A DNA stretch of 64,000 nt from Jiangella sp. DSM 45060 (GCF_900105175.1 NZ_LT629771.1:7274622-7338621); one strand, 5' to 3'. Counted from the stretch's first letter, positions 1 to 8,713 are shown. A program made the numbers and translations. The notes: generated from the letters alone by a model not told the origin.

Positions 1-149
1 TCGGCGGCTCCCGGTTCGCCGTCACCGAGGTCGGCCGCCTCGACCGGATCGTCGTCCCCGGCCGTAGACGGCACGTCGGTGCAGGCCGCGAGCGTGATCA
101 TGGCCGTGCCGGCGATCATGGCGACTGGCAGCACCAGTGATCTGCGCAT
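1..149 (-). CDS. ABC transporter substrate-binding lipoprotein (N-terminal fragment)
   Basis: Only the first 49 codons lie in the window; the gene runs off the left edge. The start has a GGAG-type ribosome site just upstream. The product begins with two arginines, a hydrophobic stretch and a lipobox LAAC (Cys23), followed by an acidic, flexible linker rich in Asp, Glu and Gly, as in actinobacterial solute-binding lipoproteins. It is divergent from an ABC ATPase of the SsuB/TauB/NrtD type at 369, so the likely role is the binding protein for that importer (nitrate/sulfonate/taurine/NMT1 family). The lipoprotein call is seen directly; the substrate-binding role is inferred from context because the binding domain is outside the window. 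Confidence 0.6.
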   Translation of the reverse strand, partial: MRRSLVLPVAMIAGTAMITLAACTDVPSTAGDDDPVEAADLGDGEPGAA

Positions 150-368
150 TTCACATCTCCGTTCCACGAGGTTCCGCCGATGCCCACCGGGGTTCCGGGC
201 CGATCAGTATTCGGATCACCATATTGATTGCGCGGCCGGAGTCGAGGCCCGCGTTCTCCCCATTCCCGTATCACGCGATGCGGATTTCGCTCGGTACGTT
301 TCCTTCCGCCGGTCGCCGCTTTTTCCTACGCTCGACCAAACGCATCGCAGATCGACGGGAGACACCGC
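150..368. promoter_or_regulatory. Divergent intergenic region between binding protein and catabolic operon
   Basis: A 219-bp gap between two divergent starts. Its centre (about 205-230) is clearly more AT-rich than the surrounding genes, which is where divergent promoters would be expected. I cannot fix individual -35/-10 boxes with confidence. The LysR regulator encoded at 6020 is the obvious candidate to bind here. Confidence 0.3.
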
Positions 369-1223
369 ATGGGCATCTCGCTCGCCACCGAGGCCGGCCA
401 GCCGCCGGGGCGCCGCCCGCAGGACCGCCGGCCGCTCATCAGCGTCCGCGGCCTGTCGGTCCGCTACGGCGCCGGCCGGAAGGGCAAGCAGGTGGTCGCG
501 ATCGAGGACGTGAACCTCGACGTGTTCCCGGGTGAGGTGCTGACGGTGCTCGGGCCCAGCGGCTGCGGCAAGACCACGATGATGAACACCGTCGCCGGCA
601 TCGTGCCCGCGACGGAGGGCACGGTCACGGTCGACGGCGCGCCGGTCACCGGCCCCGGGCCGGACCGCGCGGTCGTCTTCCAGGACTACGCGCTGATGCC
701 GTGGCGGACGGTCGCGGCGAACGTGCGCTTCGGCATGGAGATGCAGACGAAGCTGCGCGGCCGCGACGCCGACCGGCAGGTGAAGGACGCGATCGAGCTG
801 GTCGGGCTGACCGGCTTCGAGAACGCCTACCCGCGTGAGCTGTCCGGCGGCATGCAGCAGCGGGTCGGCCTCGCCCGGGCGCTGGTCGCCGAGCCGGCGA
901 TCCTGCTGATGGACGAGCCGCTCGGCGCGGTCGACGCGCTCACCCGCGAGGTCATGCGCGGCGAGCTGGAGCGGATCATCTCCACGACCGGCAAGACGGT
1001 CATGTTCATCACGCACAGCATCGAGGAGGCGATCCTGCTCGGCGACCGGGTGGCGGTGTTCAGCCGCCATCCCGGCACGGTGGCGGAGATCCTCGACGTC
1101 GACCTGCCCCGCCCGCGCTCCGAGCGGGCCGCCCAGGGCGACTCGCGCTACGTCGAGCTGCGCAACCACCTCTGGGACGTGCTCGAGAACGACGCCCGCG
1201 ACGCCGCGAAGGACCAGCGGTGA
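369..1223 (+). CDS. ABC transporter ATP-binding protein, SsuB/TauB/NrtD type
   Basis: Energises import of a small organic solute across the cytoplasmic membrane. The 284-residue product is a complete nucleotide-binding domain: Walker [10 protein letters not shown] (62-70), signature LSGGMQQR (158-165), Walker B LLMDEP starting at 179, then a switch-region THS. The Q-loop and [10 protein letters not shown] stretch are typical of nitrate/sulfonate/taurine importers. The frame is open further upstream, but ATG 369 is chosen because a GGGAG ribosome site lies just before it and the family-like sequence starts there. No permease gene follows; the next gene overlaps it by one base, so the permease must lie elsewhere, probably beside the divergent binding-protein gene to the left. 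Confidence 0.9.
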   Translation: MGISLATEAGQPPGRRPQDRRPLISVRGLSVRYGAGRKGKQVVAIEDVNLDVFPGEVLTVLGPSGCGKTTMMNTVAGIVPATEGTVTVDGAPVTGPGPDRAVVFQDYALMPWRTVAANVRFGMEMQTKLRGRDADRQVKDAIELVGLTGFENAYPRELSGGMQQRVGLARALVAEPAILLMDEPLGAVDALTREVMRGELERIISTTGKTVMFITHSIEEAILLGDRVAVFSRHPGTVAEILDVDLPRPRSERAAQGDSRYVELRNHLWDVLENDARDAAKDQR

Positions 1224-2242
1224 TGACCGGCGCGGCGGTGGTCGCGCCGGGCGGGGCCGACGGTGTCGTCGTCGGGCCGCTGCCGCTGCCGCGCCCGGCC
1301 GCCGGCGAGGTGCTGGTCGCGGTGCGGACGGTCGGCGCGAACCACCTCGACCTGCACGTCATGAACGGACGGGGTCCCGGTGCGGCGGCGCGGCTGCCGC
1401 TGGTCCCCGGCATCGACCCGGCCGGCGAGATCGTCGAGCAGGGCCCGGACGTGCCCGGCGACCGGCGCGGCGAGCAGGTCGTCGTCAAGCCGAACATCGC
1501 CTGCGGGACCTGCCGGTACTGCCGGGCCGGCGAGGACGCCGACTGCACCGACCAGCGGGTCGTCGGCGGGCACCGCGACGGCGGCGCGGCGCAGTACGTC
1601 GCGGTGCCGGCCCGCGCCGCGATCCCCATCGGCGGGCTCGGCCACGCCACCGCCACCGCCGCCGTGCACAGCGTCCCCATCGCGCTGCACGCCATCGCGG
1701 CGGCCGGCGGCATCGAGGCCGACGCGACGGTCCTGGTCACCGGCGCGACCGGCGCCATCGGATCGGCCGCCGTGCAACTGGCCCGGCACGCCGGCGCGCG
1801 CGTGCTCGCCGCGTCGACGTCGGCGGACGTCACGACCGCGGGCGCCGAGCCGCTGCGCTATGCCGAACCGGACGACCTGCCGGAGCTGGTCGCGGCCCGT
1901 GCACCCGGCGGTGCGGACGTCGTCGTCGACGGCACCGGCCGGGCCGACGTGCTGACGGCGGCGGCGCGCTGCCTGGCCTGGCGCGGCCGGCTGGTGCTGT
2001 GCGCCGCGTCGTCCGCCGGGCAACTGCGGCTGGACCCGCGGATGTTCTACCAGCGGCGGCACACGGTCGTCGGCGCGGCGTCGGCCGGCTACGAGGACGT
2101 CGTCCGGGCCCTGGAGCTGGTGGCCGCCGGCGTCGTCGTCCCCGAGATCGCCGCCGAGTATCCGCTGGCCGAGATCCACGCCGCCTGGGCGGCCCTGGGC
2201 GACCGCGGCCGGCGCGGGAAGGTCGTGATCCGTGTCCGATGA
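1223..2242 (+). CDS. Zinc-type medium-chain dehydrogenase/quinone oxidoreductase
   Basis: NAD(P)-dependent MDR-superfamily oxidoreductase of about 340 residues. The N-terminal GroES-like half carries a full structural-zinc lobe with four cysteines (Cys94, 97, 100, 108). The catalytic-zinc cysteine expected near residue 35-40 is absent (NHLDL instead of a C-G-x-D type motif), as in quinone oxidoreductase or acryloyl-CoA reductase relatives. A Rossmann nucleotide-binding loop GATGAIGSAA follows. Translation starts at ATG 1223, overlapping the ATPase stop; a GTG three bases earlier is an alternative. It is in the same operon as the CoA-transferase and ring-cleavage genes, so it may reduce an unsaturated or acyl-CoA intermediate. 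That role is inference. Confidence 0.82.
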   Translation: MTGAAVVAPGGADGVVVGPLPLPRPAAGEVLVAVRTVGANHLDLHVMNGRGPGAAARLPLVPGIDPAGEIVEQGPDVPGDRRGEQVVVKPNIACGTCRYCRAGEDADCTDQRVVGGHRDGGAAQYVAVPARAAIPIGGLGHATATAAVHSVPIALHAIAAAGGIEADATVLVTGATGAIGSAAVQLARHAGARVLAASTSADVTTAGAEPLRYAEPDDLPELVAARAPGGADVVVDGTGRADVLTAAARCLAWRGRLVLCAASSAGQLRLDPRMFYQRRHTVVGAASAGYEDVVRALELVAAGVVVPEIAAEYPLAEIHAAWAALGDRGRRGKVVIRVR

Positions 2243-2828
2243 GCTGACCAACGCACCGCACCTGCGCGAGGTCGTGCTGTCGACCCGCGAGCGGCTGTCC
2301 CGCGAGCCCGGCGCGGCGCGCATGCGCCCCTGGGTGTCCACCCGGCTGGAGCAGGATGTGCGGGCCGTCGCCCGGTTCATGCAGTACGACCAGCCGTACG
2401 AGTTCCGCTGCGACGAGTCGGTCGCCCGGGCCGGCCTCGGCTCGGCGCCCAGCCCGATGCGGTACCTGCTCAGCGGGTTGGCGTTCTGCCTACAGGTCTG
2501 GTGCGCGAAGGTGGCCGCCCTGCACGACGCGGCCCTGCATGAGCTGCAGATCGATGTACGCACCCTGCTGGACATGCGCGGCGAACACCTGGTCGACGAC
2601 GTCCCGGCACACCCGCAGTGGTTCGTCCTCGACGTGCGGCTGCGCAGCCCCGCGTCGCCCGACGCCGTCATCTCCGTCGTCCGGGAGGCCGCGCGCCGCT
2701 GCCCGGTCACGTCGCTGGTGCGAGCGGCCGTCCCCGTGCACCTGCTGATCACCCACAACGGCACCACCACGTACGACGACCGACCCGATGAGCTGAGCGA
2801 GGAGCACGAGGAGATGACGACCCGATGA
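2232..2828 (+). CDS. OsmC-like family protein
   Basis: 198-residue protein with the OsmC/Ohr fold pattern: an N-terminal region with FRCDE, the central helix GLAFCLQVWCAKVA with a cysteine, and a second conserved cysteine in RRCPVTSLV. OsmC/Ohr enzymes use two such cysteines to reduce organic hydroperoxides, though this divergent branch is often found beside catabolic genes with no shown activity. It starts at GTG 2232, overlapping the dehydrogenase by 11 bp, and is overlapped by the CoA-transferase start (ATGA), so it is clearly part of the operon. Family confidence is good; its biochemical role in an aromatic pathway is unknown. Confidence 0.75.
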   Translation: MSDELTNAPHLREVVLSTRERLSREPGAARMRPWVSTRLEQDVRAVARFMQYDQPYEFRCDESVARAGLGSAPSPMRYLLSGLAFCLQVWCAKVAALHDAALHELQIDVRTLLDMRGEHLVDDVPAHPQWFVLDVRLRSPASPDAVISVVREAARRCPVTSLVRAAVPVHLLITHNGTTTYDDRPDELSEEHEEMTTR

Positions 2829-3946
2829 CCGGCCCGCTGGCCGGCCTGCGCGTGATCGAGCTGGCCCAGTACATCTCCGGGCCGTTCGCCGGCAAGCTGC
2901 TGGCCGACCTCGGCGCGGACGTGCTGAAGGTGGAGTCGCCCAGCGGTGACCCGATGCGACGGTGGGAGGGCGGCGACGCCGACACCAGCCCGCAGTTCGC
3001 CGCGTACAACCGCAACAAGTCCGGCCTCGTGCTGGACCTCAAGACAGACGCCGGGCGGGACGAGCTGACCCGCCTGGTGGCGACGGCGGACGTCCTGATC
3101 GAGAACTTCCGGCCCGGCGTCACCGCCCGCCTCGGCGTCGGCTACCCCGAGCTGGAACGGGTCAACCCGCGGCTGATCGTCTGCTCGATCACCGGGTTCG
3201 GACCGGACGGCCCGTACGCCGGCCGCCCCGCGTACGACACCGTCATCTCCGCGCTCAGCGGTATGTACAGCCAGGTCGTGCCGGCCGGAACGATGCGCCC
3301 GCTCGGCCCGGCCTTCTCCGACCTGCTGTCCGGGATGTCCGCCGCGCAGGCCGTCCTCGCCGCCCTGCACGCCCGGCAGCGGACCGGGCGGGGCGAGCAC
3401 GTGGAGGTGTCGATGCTCGGCTCCGTCGTCGACTTCCTCACCGAGCCGGTGTCGACGTACCTGCGCACCGGCGAGGTGTCCCAGCCGGACAGCCGGCCGC
3501 GGCGGGCCCAGGCGTTCGCCTGCGTCGGCTCCGACGGCGGCGCGTTCGTCGTGCACCTGTCGGTGCCGGAGAAGTTCTGGACCGGACTGCTGGACGTGCT
3601 GGAGCGGCCCGACCTCGCGCACGACCCGCGCTTCGCCACCCGCGAGAACCGGGTGCGGCAGTACGACGCGCTGGACGCGGTCCTCAAGGAGATCACCGCC
3701 GCCCGGCCGCGGGAGCACTGGCTGCGCCGGCTGACCGCCGCCGACATCCCGCACGCCGCGCTCAACGGCGTCGAGGACCTGCTGGCCGATCCGCAGGTCG
3801 CGCACCTCGCGCTGACCGAGCCAGTGGCCGAGGCGGACGGCCGCGAGGTGTTGCAGCCGCGGTTGTCCACCGTCTTCCACCGCAGCGGCGCGCCCGGCTA
3901 CCGGCCGGCGCCGCCGCTGGCGGCCGGCGAGGCGGTGGCGTCGTGA
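2825..3946 (+). CDS. Class III (CaiB/BaiF) CoA-transferase
   Basis: Transfers CoA between carboxylic acids through an enzyme-bound acyl-CoA anhydride. The 373-residue product has the family N-terminus (LAGLRVIELAQYISGPFAG), the LGADVLKVE strand, the RNKSGLVLDLK loop, the NFRPG motif and Asp166 in the SDLLSGM segment, which aligns with the catalytic Asp (D169) of formyl-CoA transferase. The length is slightly short for the family. Its start overlaps the OsmC stop (ATGA), so it is translationally coupled. Together with the dehydrogenase it suggests that one step uses a CoA thioester. The acceptor acid is unknown. Confidence 0.9.
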   Translation: MTGPLAGLRVIELAQYISGPFAGKLLADLGADVLKVESPSGDPMRRWEGGDADTSPQFAAYNRNKSGLVLDLKTDAGRDELTRLVATADVLIENFRPGVTARLGVGYPELERVNPRLIVCSITGFGPDGPYAGRPAYDTVISALSGMYSQVVPAGTMRPLGPAFSDLLSGMSAAQAVLAALHARQRTGRGEHVEVSMLGSVVDFLTEPVSTYLRTGEVSQPDSRPRRAQAFACVGSDGGAFVVHLSVPEKFWTGLLDVLERPDLAHDPRFATRENRVRQYDALDAVLKEITAARPREHWLRRLTAADIPHAALNGVEDLLADPQVAHLALTEPVAEADGREVLQPRLSTVFHRSGAPGYRPAPPLAAGEAVAS

Positions 3947-4818
3947 CGGTGCCCCGCGACCTCGTCGCCGTCGACGTCCACACCCATCCGCAGACCGAGG
4001 AGTTCCTCGCCGCGATGGGCCCGCGCCGGACCCAGATGGCGCAGCACTTCCGCCAGCAACGGCCGGTCGTCTCGTTCGCCGAGCAGGCCGACCAGTACCG
4101 GTCGCGACGGATGATGGCGGTGATCGTCAACTCCGATTCCGAGACCACGTCCGGCATCCGCGGCGCGCCGAACGACCTGCTCGGCAAGGCGCAGGCCGAC
4201 CATCCCGACGTCTTCCTCGCCTTCGCCGGGATCGACCCGTGGAAGGGCGCGGCGGCCGTGGCCGAGATCCGCCGCTGCCACTCCGAGTACGGCATCGCCG
4301 GCGTGGGCGAGCTGAACCCCTCGCGGCAGCGGTTCCTCCCCAACGACCGGAGGTTCTTCCCGATCTGGGAGACCTGCGCCGAGCTGGGGCTGGTCGTGAT
4401 GTTCCACGGCGGCTTCCCCGGCGCCGGCGCCGGGACGCCGGGCGGCGGCGGGCACCGCCTGGAGAACGCCCGTCCGATCCCGTACGTCGACGACGTCGCG
4501 GCCGAGTTCCCCGACCTGCGGATCATCTCCGCGCACCCGGCGTGGCCATGGCACCTGGACAACATCGCGATGGTCTGGCACAAGTCCAACGTGTACCTGG
4601 ACCTGTCCGGCTGGGGGCCGAAGTACCTGCCGCCGGAGGTCGTGCGCTACGCCGACTCGGTGATCAGCGACCGCGTGCTGTTCGGCACCGACTGGCCGGT
4701 CCTGACGGCGGAGCGCTGGCTGGCCGAGTTCGACGAGCTGGGCTGGAAGGACACGTCGCGGCGGAAGATCCTGCGCGACAACGCGCTGCGGCTGTTCGGC
4801 CTGTCCGAGGGGGAGTGA
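3943..4818 (+). CDS. Amidohydrolase family protein (ACMSD / LigI-LigJ-like)
   Basis: Metal-dependent hydrolase or decarboxylase of 291 residues, TIM-barrel amidohydrolase superfamily. It starts with the metal motif VDVHTHP; later come GELNP, MFHGGF (His), SAHPAW (His) and LFGTDWP (Asp), the order of ACMSD-like decarboxylases. The same superfamily includes LigI (2-pyrone-4,6-dicarboxylate lactonase) and LigJ (4-oxalomesaconate hydratase), which act right after LigAB, the enzyme type encoded next door. GTG 3943 was chosen because it overlaps the CoA-transferase stop (GTGA) and sits 7 codons before the HxH motif; the frame is open much further upstream but lies inside the previous gene. Decarboxylase, hydratase and lactonase activity cannot be separated by eye. 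Confidence 0.85.
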   Translation: MTVPRDLVAVDVHTHPQTEEFLAAMGPRRTQMAQHFRQQRPVVSFAEQADQYRSRRMMAVIVNSDSETTSGIRGAPNDLLGKAQADHPDVFLAFAGIDPWKGAAAVAEIRRCHSEYGIAGVGELNPSRQRFLPNDRRFFPIWETCAELGLVVMFHGGFPGAGAGTPGGGGHRLENARPIPYVDDVAAEFPDLRIISAHPAWPWHLDNIAMVWHKSNVYLDLSGWGPKYLPPEVVRYADSVISDRVLFGTDWPVLTAERWLAEFDELGWKDTSRRKILRDNALRLFGLSEGE

Positions 4819-4819
4819 C

Positions 4820-5665
4820 GTGGCCGAGCTGGTGCTGACCGCGGCGACGCCGCACAACCCGCTGCTGTGGCGGGTGCTGACCGACCCACCGCCGGACGAC
4901 CTGCGCGCCGTGGCGGCCAACTTCGCCCGCATCCGCGCGGCGCTGGAGGCCGCCGCCGTCGACGTCATCGTGGTGATCGGGACCGACCACATCAGGCAGT
5001 TCTACTCCGACAACAACCCGGCGTTCGTGATCGGGCTGGGCGACGAGTACCACGGGACGTTCGAGAACGAGGTGCGCACGTTCGGGCTGCCGTACCGGGA
5101 GGTCCGTGGCCACCGGGCGCTGGCCGAGGCGATCGCCGGGCGCGAGCTGCTGACCGGGCCGATCGACTTCGCCGTCAGCCACGAGTGGCGGCTGGACCAC
5201 AGCTTCGTGCTGCCGCTGCTCTACCTGACGCCGCAGTTCGACGTGCCGATCGTGCCGATCCACGTCAACGGCGTGCTGCCGCCGCTGCCGGGGGCGGACC
5301 GCTACGTCGCGCTGGGCGAGCAGGTGCGCGACGGCATCGCCCGCTGGGACTCCGGCGCGCGGGTCGCGCTGCTCACGTCCGGGCACATGGCGACGGAGAT
5401 CGGCGGGCCGCGGCAGTTCCTCGGTGGTGCGTCGTCCGACTCCGGGTTCGACGCCGAGGCCGTCGGCTGGATGCGTGACGGCGACCTCGACGCGGCCGTC
5501 GCCGGGTGCACGTACGAGCGGGTCACCTGCGCCGGCAACATGACCTACCAGTACGTCAACGTCGTGGCCGCGCTCGCCGCCGCCGGTGGCCGGCCCGCCG
5601 ACCTCGCCGAGGCGACGCCGTCGCGGTTCGCCCCCAGCCCCTTCTTCCTGTGGACCGAGCCATGA
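4820..5665 (+). CDS. LigB-like class III extradiol dioxygenase (catalytic subunit)
   Basis: Non-haem Fe(II) ring-cleavage enzyme of 281 residues in the LigB superfamily. Visible family markers are the N-terminal ATPHNPLLW segment (metal-ligand His), VIGTDH, the SHEWRLDHSFVLPL stretch (His residues for metal and acid-base roles) and SGHMATE near the C-terminus. Start GTG 4820 follows the amidohydrolase stop by one base. The LigA-like small subunit is encoded directly after it with a 4-bp overlap, so the active enzyme is probably a LigAB-type heteromer acting on a protocatechuate- or gallate-like catechol. The exact substrate is not visible from the sequence. Confidence 0.88.
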   Translation: MAELVLTAATPHNPLLWRVLTDPPPDDLRAVAANFARIRAALEAAAVDVIVVIGTDHIRQFYSDNNPAFVIGLGDEYHGTFENEVRTFGLPYREVRGHRALAEAIAGRELLTGPIDFAVSHEWRLDHSFVLPLLYLTPQFDVPIVPIHVNGVLPPLPGADRYVALGEQVRDGIARWDSGARVALLTSGHMATEIGGPRQFLGGASSDSGFDAEAVGWMRDGDLDAAVAGCTYERVTCAGNMTYQYVNVVAALAAAGGRPADLAEATPSRFAPSPFFLWTEP

Positions 5666-5997
5666 GCGCGTACATGATCAACAAGTTCATGCGCGCGGTG
5701 GAGATGAGCGACGACGCCGTCCGCGGCTACGTCGCCGACCCCGCCGCGTTCGTCGCGGCGTGGCTGGGTGGCGCGCCCGGGCCGGACCAGCGTCCGGACG
5801 ACCGCGTACTCACCGAGGCGGAACGGGCGGCGTTCGAGGCCCGCGACTACGCGGCGCTCTACGCGCTCGGCGCCCACCCGTACCTGCTGTGGCACTTCAC
5901 CGAGGCCGTGTACATCCACGAGACGTCGTGGCCCGAGCTGAACGAGCGCTACCGTGAAGCCGTACGCCCGCACGGATACCCGGACGCCATCGTGTGA
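5662..5997 (+). CDS. LigA-like small subunit of extradiol dioxygenase
   Basis: A 111-residue all-helical protein resembling the alpha subunit of protocatechuate 4,5-dioxygenase: an N-terminal YMINKFMR helix, a middle ERAAFEARDY segment and the family block YALGAHPYLLWHF. In LigAB the small subunit caps the active site of the catalytic LigB chain. The start (ATG 5662) overlaps the LigB stop (ATGA). The gene order catalytic-then-small is reversed from the classical ligAB order. The frame is open upstream inside ligB, but that part is not LigA-like. Confidence 0.85.
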   Translation: MSAYMINKFMRAVEMSDDAVRGYVADPAAFVAAWLGGAPGPDQRPDDRVLTEAERAAFEARDYAALYALGAHPYLLWHFTEAVYIHETSWPELNERYREAVRPHGYPDAIV

Positions 5998-6019
5998 CGT
6001 GCGGGCACGAGGATGAGGC

Positions 6020-6907
6020 ATGGAGCTGGAGGACCTCACGGCGTACATCGCCGTCGTCGAGCACAACGGATTCCGGCGCGCGGCCGAGGCGCTGTACGTC
6101 TCGCAGCCGTCGCTGACCCGGCGCATCGCCCGGCTCGAACAGGAGCTGGGCGTGCTGCTCCTGGAGCGCAGCCGCCACGGCGTCAAGGTGACGACCCAGG
6201 GTGACGCGCTGCTGTCCACCGCCCGCCGGGTGCTCGCGACGGTCGAGGAGGCCCGCGCCGTCACCAGCGGCGCGTGGTCGCACACCATCGTCGTGGCCTG
6301 CACGCCGACCGCCGTCAGCACCTACCTCACCGACTTCCTGGCCGACTGGATCCCGCGGCACCGCTCGACCCGGGTCCGGCTGATCGAGGACACCCCGATC
6401 CGCACCCGGCAGCGGCTGATGGATCACGAGTGCGACGCCGCCATCGCGTCGCCGCCGATGCCGCGCGAGGTCGACAGCCTGCCGATCACCCGGGTCGAGG
6501 TCGGCGCGCTGATCCCGAGCGGGCACCGGCTGAACGAGCCCGGCCCGCTGCGCGTCACCGAGCTGGACCGCGAGCCGGTGCTCGTCACCGGCGAGCAGTT
6601 CCGCACCAGCAAGCTGCTGCGCTCGGCCTGTCAGATGGCCGGCGTCCAGCCCGAGGTGATCTTCGAGTGCAGCGCCGGCCAGACCATCGCGGCGCTCGTG
6701 GCCGCCGGCGTCGGCATCGGCGTCCTCAGCGACGCCGTCGACAGCCGCAGCAGTGACCTGCTCACCCGCCCGCTCTGCGACGCCGACGGCCGGCGGCTGG
6801 CCTTCGACCTCGCGATCAACTGGGTGCGCGGCCGGACCCTGCACCCGATGGTGCACGAGTTCGTCCACGACCTGTCCGCGTTCACGCGTCAGCTGCGGGA
6901 GTCATAG
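6020..6907 (+). CDS. LysR-family transcriptional regulator
   Basis: 295-residue regulator. The N-terminal winged helix-turn-helix shows the LysR pattern (LEDLTAYIAVVEHNGFRRAAE, then SQPSLTRRIARLE), followed by an inducer-binding domain with GVGIGVLSD near the end. It lies 22 bp after the LigA-like gene on the same strand, so it is probably co-transcribed with, and controls, the aromatic-acid operon; the inducer would be a pathway intermediate. Its stop overlaps the stop of the convergent nuclease-like gene by 6 bp, leaving no room for a terminator between them. Confidence 0.9.
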   Translation: MELEDLTAYIAVVEHNGFRRAAEALYVSQPSLTRRIARLEQELGVLLLERSRHGVKVTTQGDALLSTARRVLATVEEARAVTSGAWSHTIVVACTPTAVSTYLTDFLADWIPRHRSTRVRLIEDTPIRTRQRLMDHECDAAIASPPMPREVDSLPITRVEVGALIPSGHRLNEPGPLRVTELDREPVLVTGEQFRTSKLLRSACQMAGVQPEVIFECSAGQTIAALVAAGVGIGVLSDAVDSRSSDLLTRPLCDADGRRLAFDLAINWVRGRTLHPMVHEFVHDLSAFTRQLRES

Positions 6908-7702
6908 CTCGAGGTCGGCGACGACGGCGAAGTGGTCGGACGGGTGCAGGCCCTCGACCGCCTCGCCGACGACGGCGGCGTGCCGGACCTCCGGCGGCGG
7001 TCCGCCGGCGGACGGGCGCAACAGCACGTAGTCGATGCGCCGGTTCAGCTGCTTCGTCGCGCCCAGCGGGGCGATGGGCAGCGCGGCGCTCAGCGTGACG
7101 CCGTCGCCGTCCGCACCGCTCTGTGTCCACGCGTCGACGATCCCGTCGTGGCCGGTGAGCGCCGCGAGCTCCGGGGTGTCGGGTCCGGCGTTGAGATCGC
7201 CGAGCAGCAGCACCGGCAGCGCGGCGCCGAGCCCGCCGAGGTCGTCGAGCAGCCGGGCCAGCTCCCGCGTCTGCGCCAGGTGGTCGGCGGCGAGGTGCGC
7301 GTGGTGCTCGGCGCACACGCAGACGACGTGCAGGACACCTCCGGGATGCTCCACGGCGGCGACCAGCGCGACCGGGGCCGTCGCGCGGCTGGACGGCATG
7401 CGGTGCGTCCACGCGTGCCGGATCGGCCAGCGGCTGAGGATCGCCAGCCCGAGGTCGACGCCGTCGTGGCCGGGCTCCTCGACGGGGTCGGGCAGCGACG
7501 GCCCGCCGAACACCGAGTACAGGCCCAGCGGCGCCGCCAGCACCTCGGCCTGCGACGATTCCCGGCCGGCCCACGACTCCTGCAGGCCGACGATGTCCGG
7601 ACGGTGCGCGGCCAGGGTCGCGGCGATGCCGATCTGCCGCTCCCGCCACCGCTCGCCGAACTGCCACCAGACGTTCCACGTCATCGCGCGCACGCTGCCC
7701 AT
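6902..7702 (-). CDS. Endonuclease/exonuclease/phosphatase family protein
   Basis: 266-residue member of the DNase I/exonuclease III-like metal-dependent phosphodiesterase superfamily. The markers are all there: MTWNVWWQ (Asn), GLQESW (Glu, metal ligand), the GDLNAGPDTPE loop (Asp and Asn) and the C-terminal SDHFAVVADLEL (Asp-His). No signal peptide is apparent, so it is probably cytoplasmic. The substrate could be nucleic acid, a phosphoinositide-like lipid or another phosphoester; sequence alone does not tell. It is a single gene, convergent with the LysR gene. Confidence 0.88.
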   Translation of the reverse strand: MGSVRAMTWNVWWQFGERWRERQIGIAATLAAHRPDIVGLQESWAGRESSQAEVLAAPLGLYSVFGGPSLPDPVEEPGHDGVDLGLAILSRWPIRHAWTHRMPSSRATAPVALVAAVEHPGGVLHVVCVCAEHHAHLAADHLAQTRELARLLDDLGGLGAALPVLLLGDLNAGPDTPELAALTGHDGIVDAWTQSGADGDGVTLSAALPIAPLGATKQLNRRIDYVLLRPSAGGPPPEVRHAAVVGEAVEGLHPSDHFAVVADLEL

Positions 7703-7738
7703 GCGCGGTGCGTACCCGGAAGCCCGCGGGCCGATCGG

Positions 7739-8713
7739 TCAGACCCAGCCGCGCCGGGCTGCCTGCATGCCGGCCTGGAACCGGGTCTCGGCGTCGAGCA
7801 GCTGCAGCAGCCGCTGCATCCGCCGTCGCACGGTGCGGACGCCGACCTCGAGGTCGCGCGCGATGGCTTCGTCCTTCGCGCCGCTGACCAGCAACGACAG
7901 CAGCCGCCGGTCGTCGGCGGAGAGGTCCGGGCCGGCTGGGGAGGCCGGGGCGGCGGCGGTCAGCGGCAGCGCCCGCTCCCAGAAGAACTCGAACAGCATG
8001 ACCATGGCGTCCAGCAGCGTGGACCGGCGGATGACGGCGCTCTGCGGGATGTCGGAGTCCAGCGTCAGCGGGATCAGCGCCACCCGCCGGTCGAAGACGG
8101 CGAGCTTCAGCGGCAGGCCGGGCAGCACCCGCGCGTCCTCGCCGGCGTCGCCGAGCGCCCGCACGTACGCCGTCGCGTCCTCGCGCAGCAGCGACTCGGG
8201 CGCGTACACCGTCCGCGAGGTGACGTTGCGGGCCAGCACCGACTGCTGCTGCGGGTTGTCCGGCGGCGCGGCGTACGGCGGGCGGTCGAACAGCAACAGC
8301 TCACTGGTGCACGAGCTCTGCAACTCCTCGAACCGCTGCGCCACCGCGGTGGCGCCGGTGAGGATCTCGACCAGCGCGCCGGGGTCGTCGTGGCGGCCGA
8401 TGCGGTACTCGGCGCTGAGCTCGGCGGTCATCGCCAGCGCACCGAGGAGCTCCTGCTGGCGCTGGTGGACCAGGCTCTCGATGGCGGTCTCGGGCGTCAC
8501 CGGCGCGTAGCGGCGCGGCCGGGCGCCGACGGGCCGGACGAAGCCGAGGTCCTGCAGGCGGCGCAGCGACGCCGTCAGCTCGGCCCGCCGGGGCGTCAGC
8601 TCCGCGAGGTCGGCCAGCGAGCCGCCGGGCCGCACCAGCAGCGCGCGGTAGACGCGTTCGTCCAGCTCGGAGACGCCGAGAGAGCCGAGTGGCCGGGGTT
8701 GGGGTCGAGTCAC
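7739..8713 (-). CDS. TrmB/LuxR-like helix-turn-helix regulator, divergent from a subtilase
   Basis: 324-residue regulator with two DNA-binding-like ends. An N-terminal winged helix of TrmB type (ELDERVYRALLVRPGG to LQDLGFVRP) is followed by a middle domain with FDRPPYAAP and TSRTVY. The C-terminal LuxR/GerE-type helix-turn-helix is LSADDRRLLSLLVSG, then AIARDLEVGVRTVRRRMQRL. GTG 8713 is chosen because a GGAAAGG site precedes it; the frame stays open to 8857 but that would enter the divergent promoter. It is clearly paralogous to the protein at 59599-60726 along its whole length. Both sit next to secreted S8 peptidases, so it probably controls the peptidase at 8850. Confidence 0.82.
   Translation of the reverse strand: MTRPQPRPLGSLGVSELDERVYRALLVRPGGSLADLAELTPRRAELTASLRRLQDLGFVRPVGARPRRYAPVTPETAIESLVHQRQQELLGALAMTAELSAEYRIGRHDDPGALVEILTGATAVAQRFEELQSSCTSELLLFDRPPYAAPPDNPQQQSVLARNVTSRTVYAPESLLREDATAYVRALGDAGEDARVLPGLPLKLAVFDRRVALIPLTLDSDIPQSAVIRRSTLLDAMVMLFEFFWERALPLTAAAPASPAGPDLSADDRRLLSLLVSGAKDEAIARDLEVGVRTVRRRMQRLLQLLDAETRFQAGMQAARRGWV

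Noticed and set aside
3401-3430. Apparent loss of the catalytic acid in the CoA-transferase (M-L-G in place of M-x-D/E)
   Set aside because: The catalytic aspartate of this family aligns with Asp166 in SDLLSGM, which is intact; position 199 is not catalytic.
4820-5997. Naming the dioxygenase genes ligB and ligA
   Set aside because: Superfamily membership is clear but the substrate is not, so gene symbols would imply a specificity that cannot be supported.
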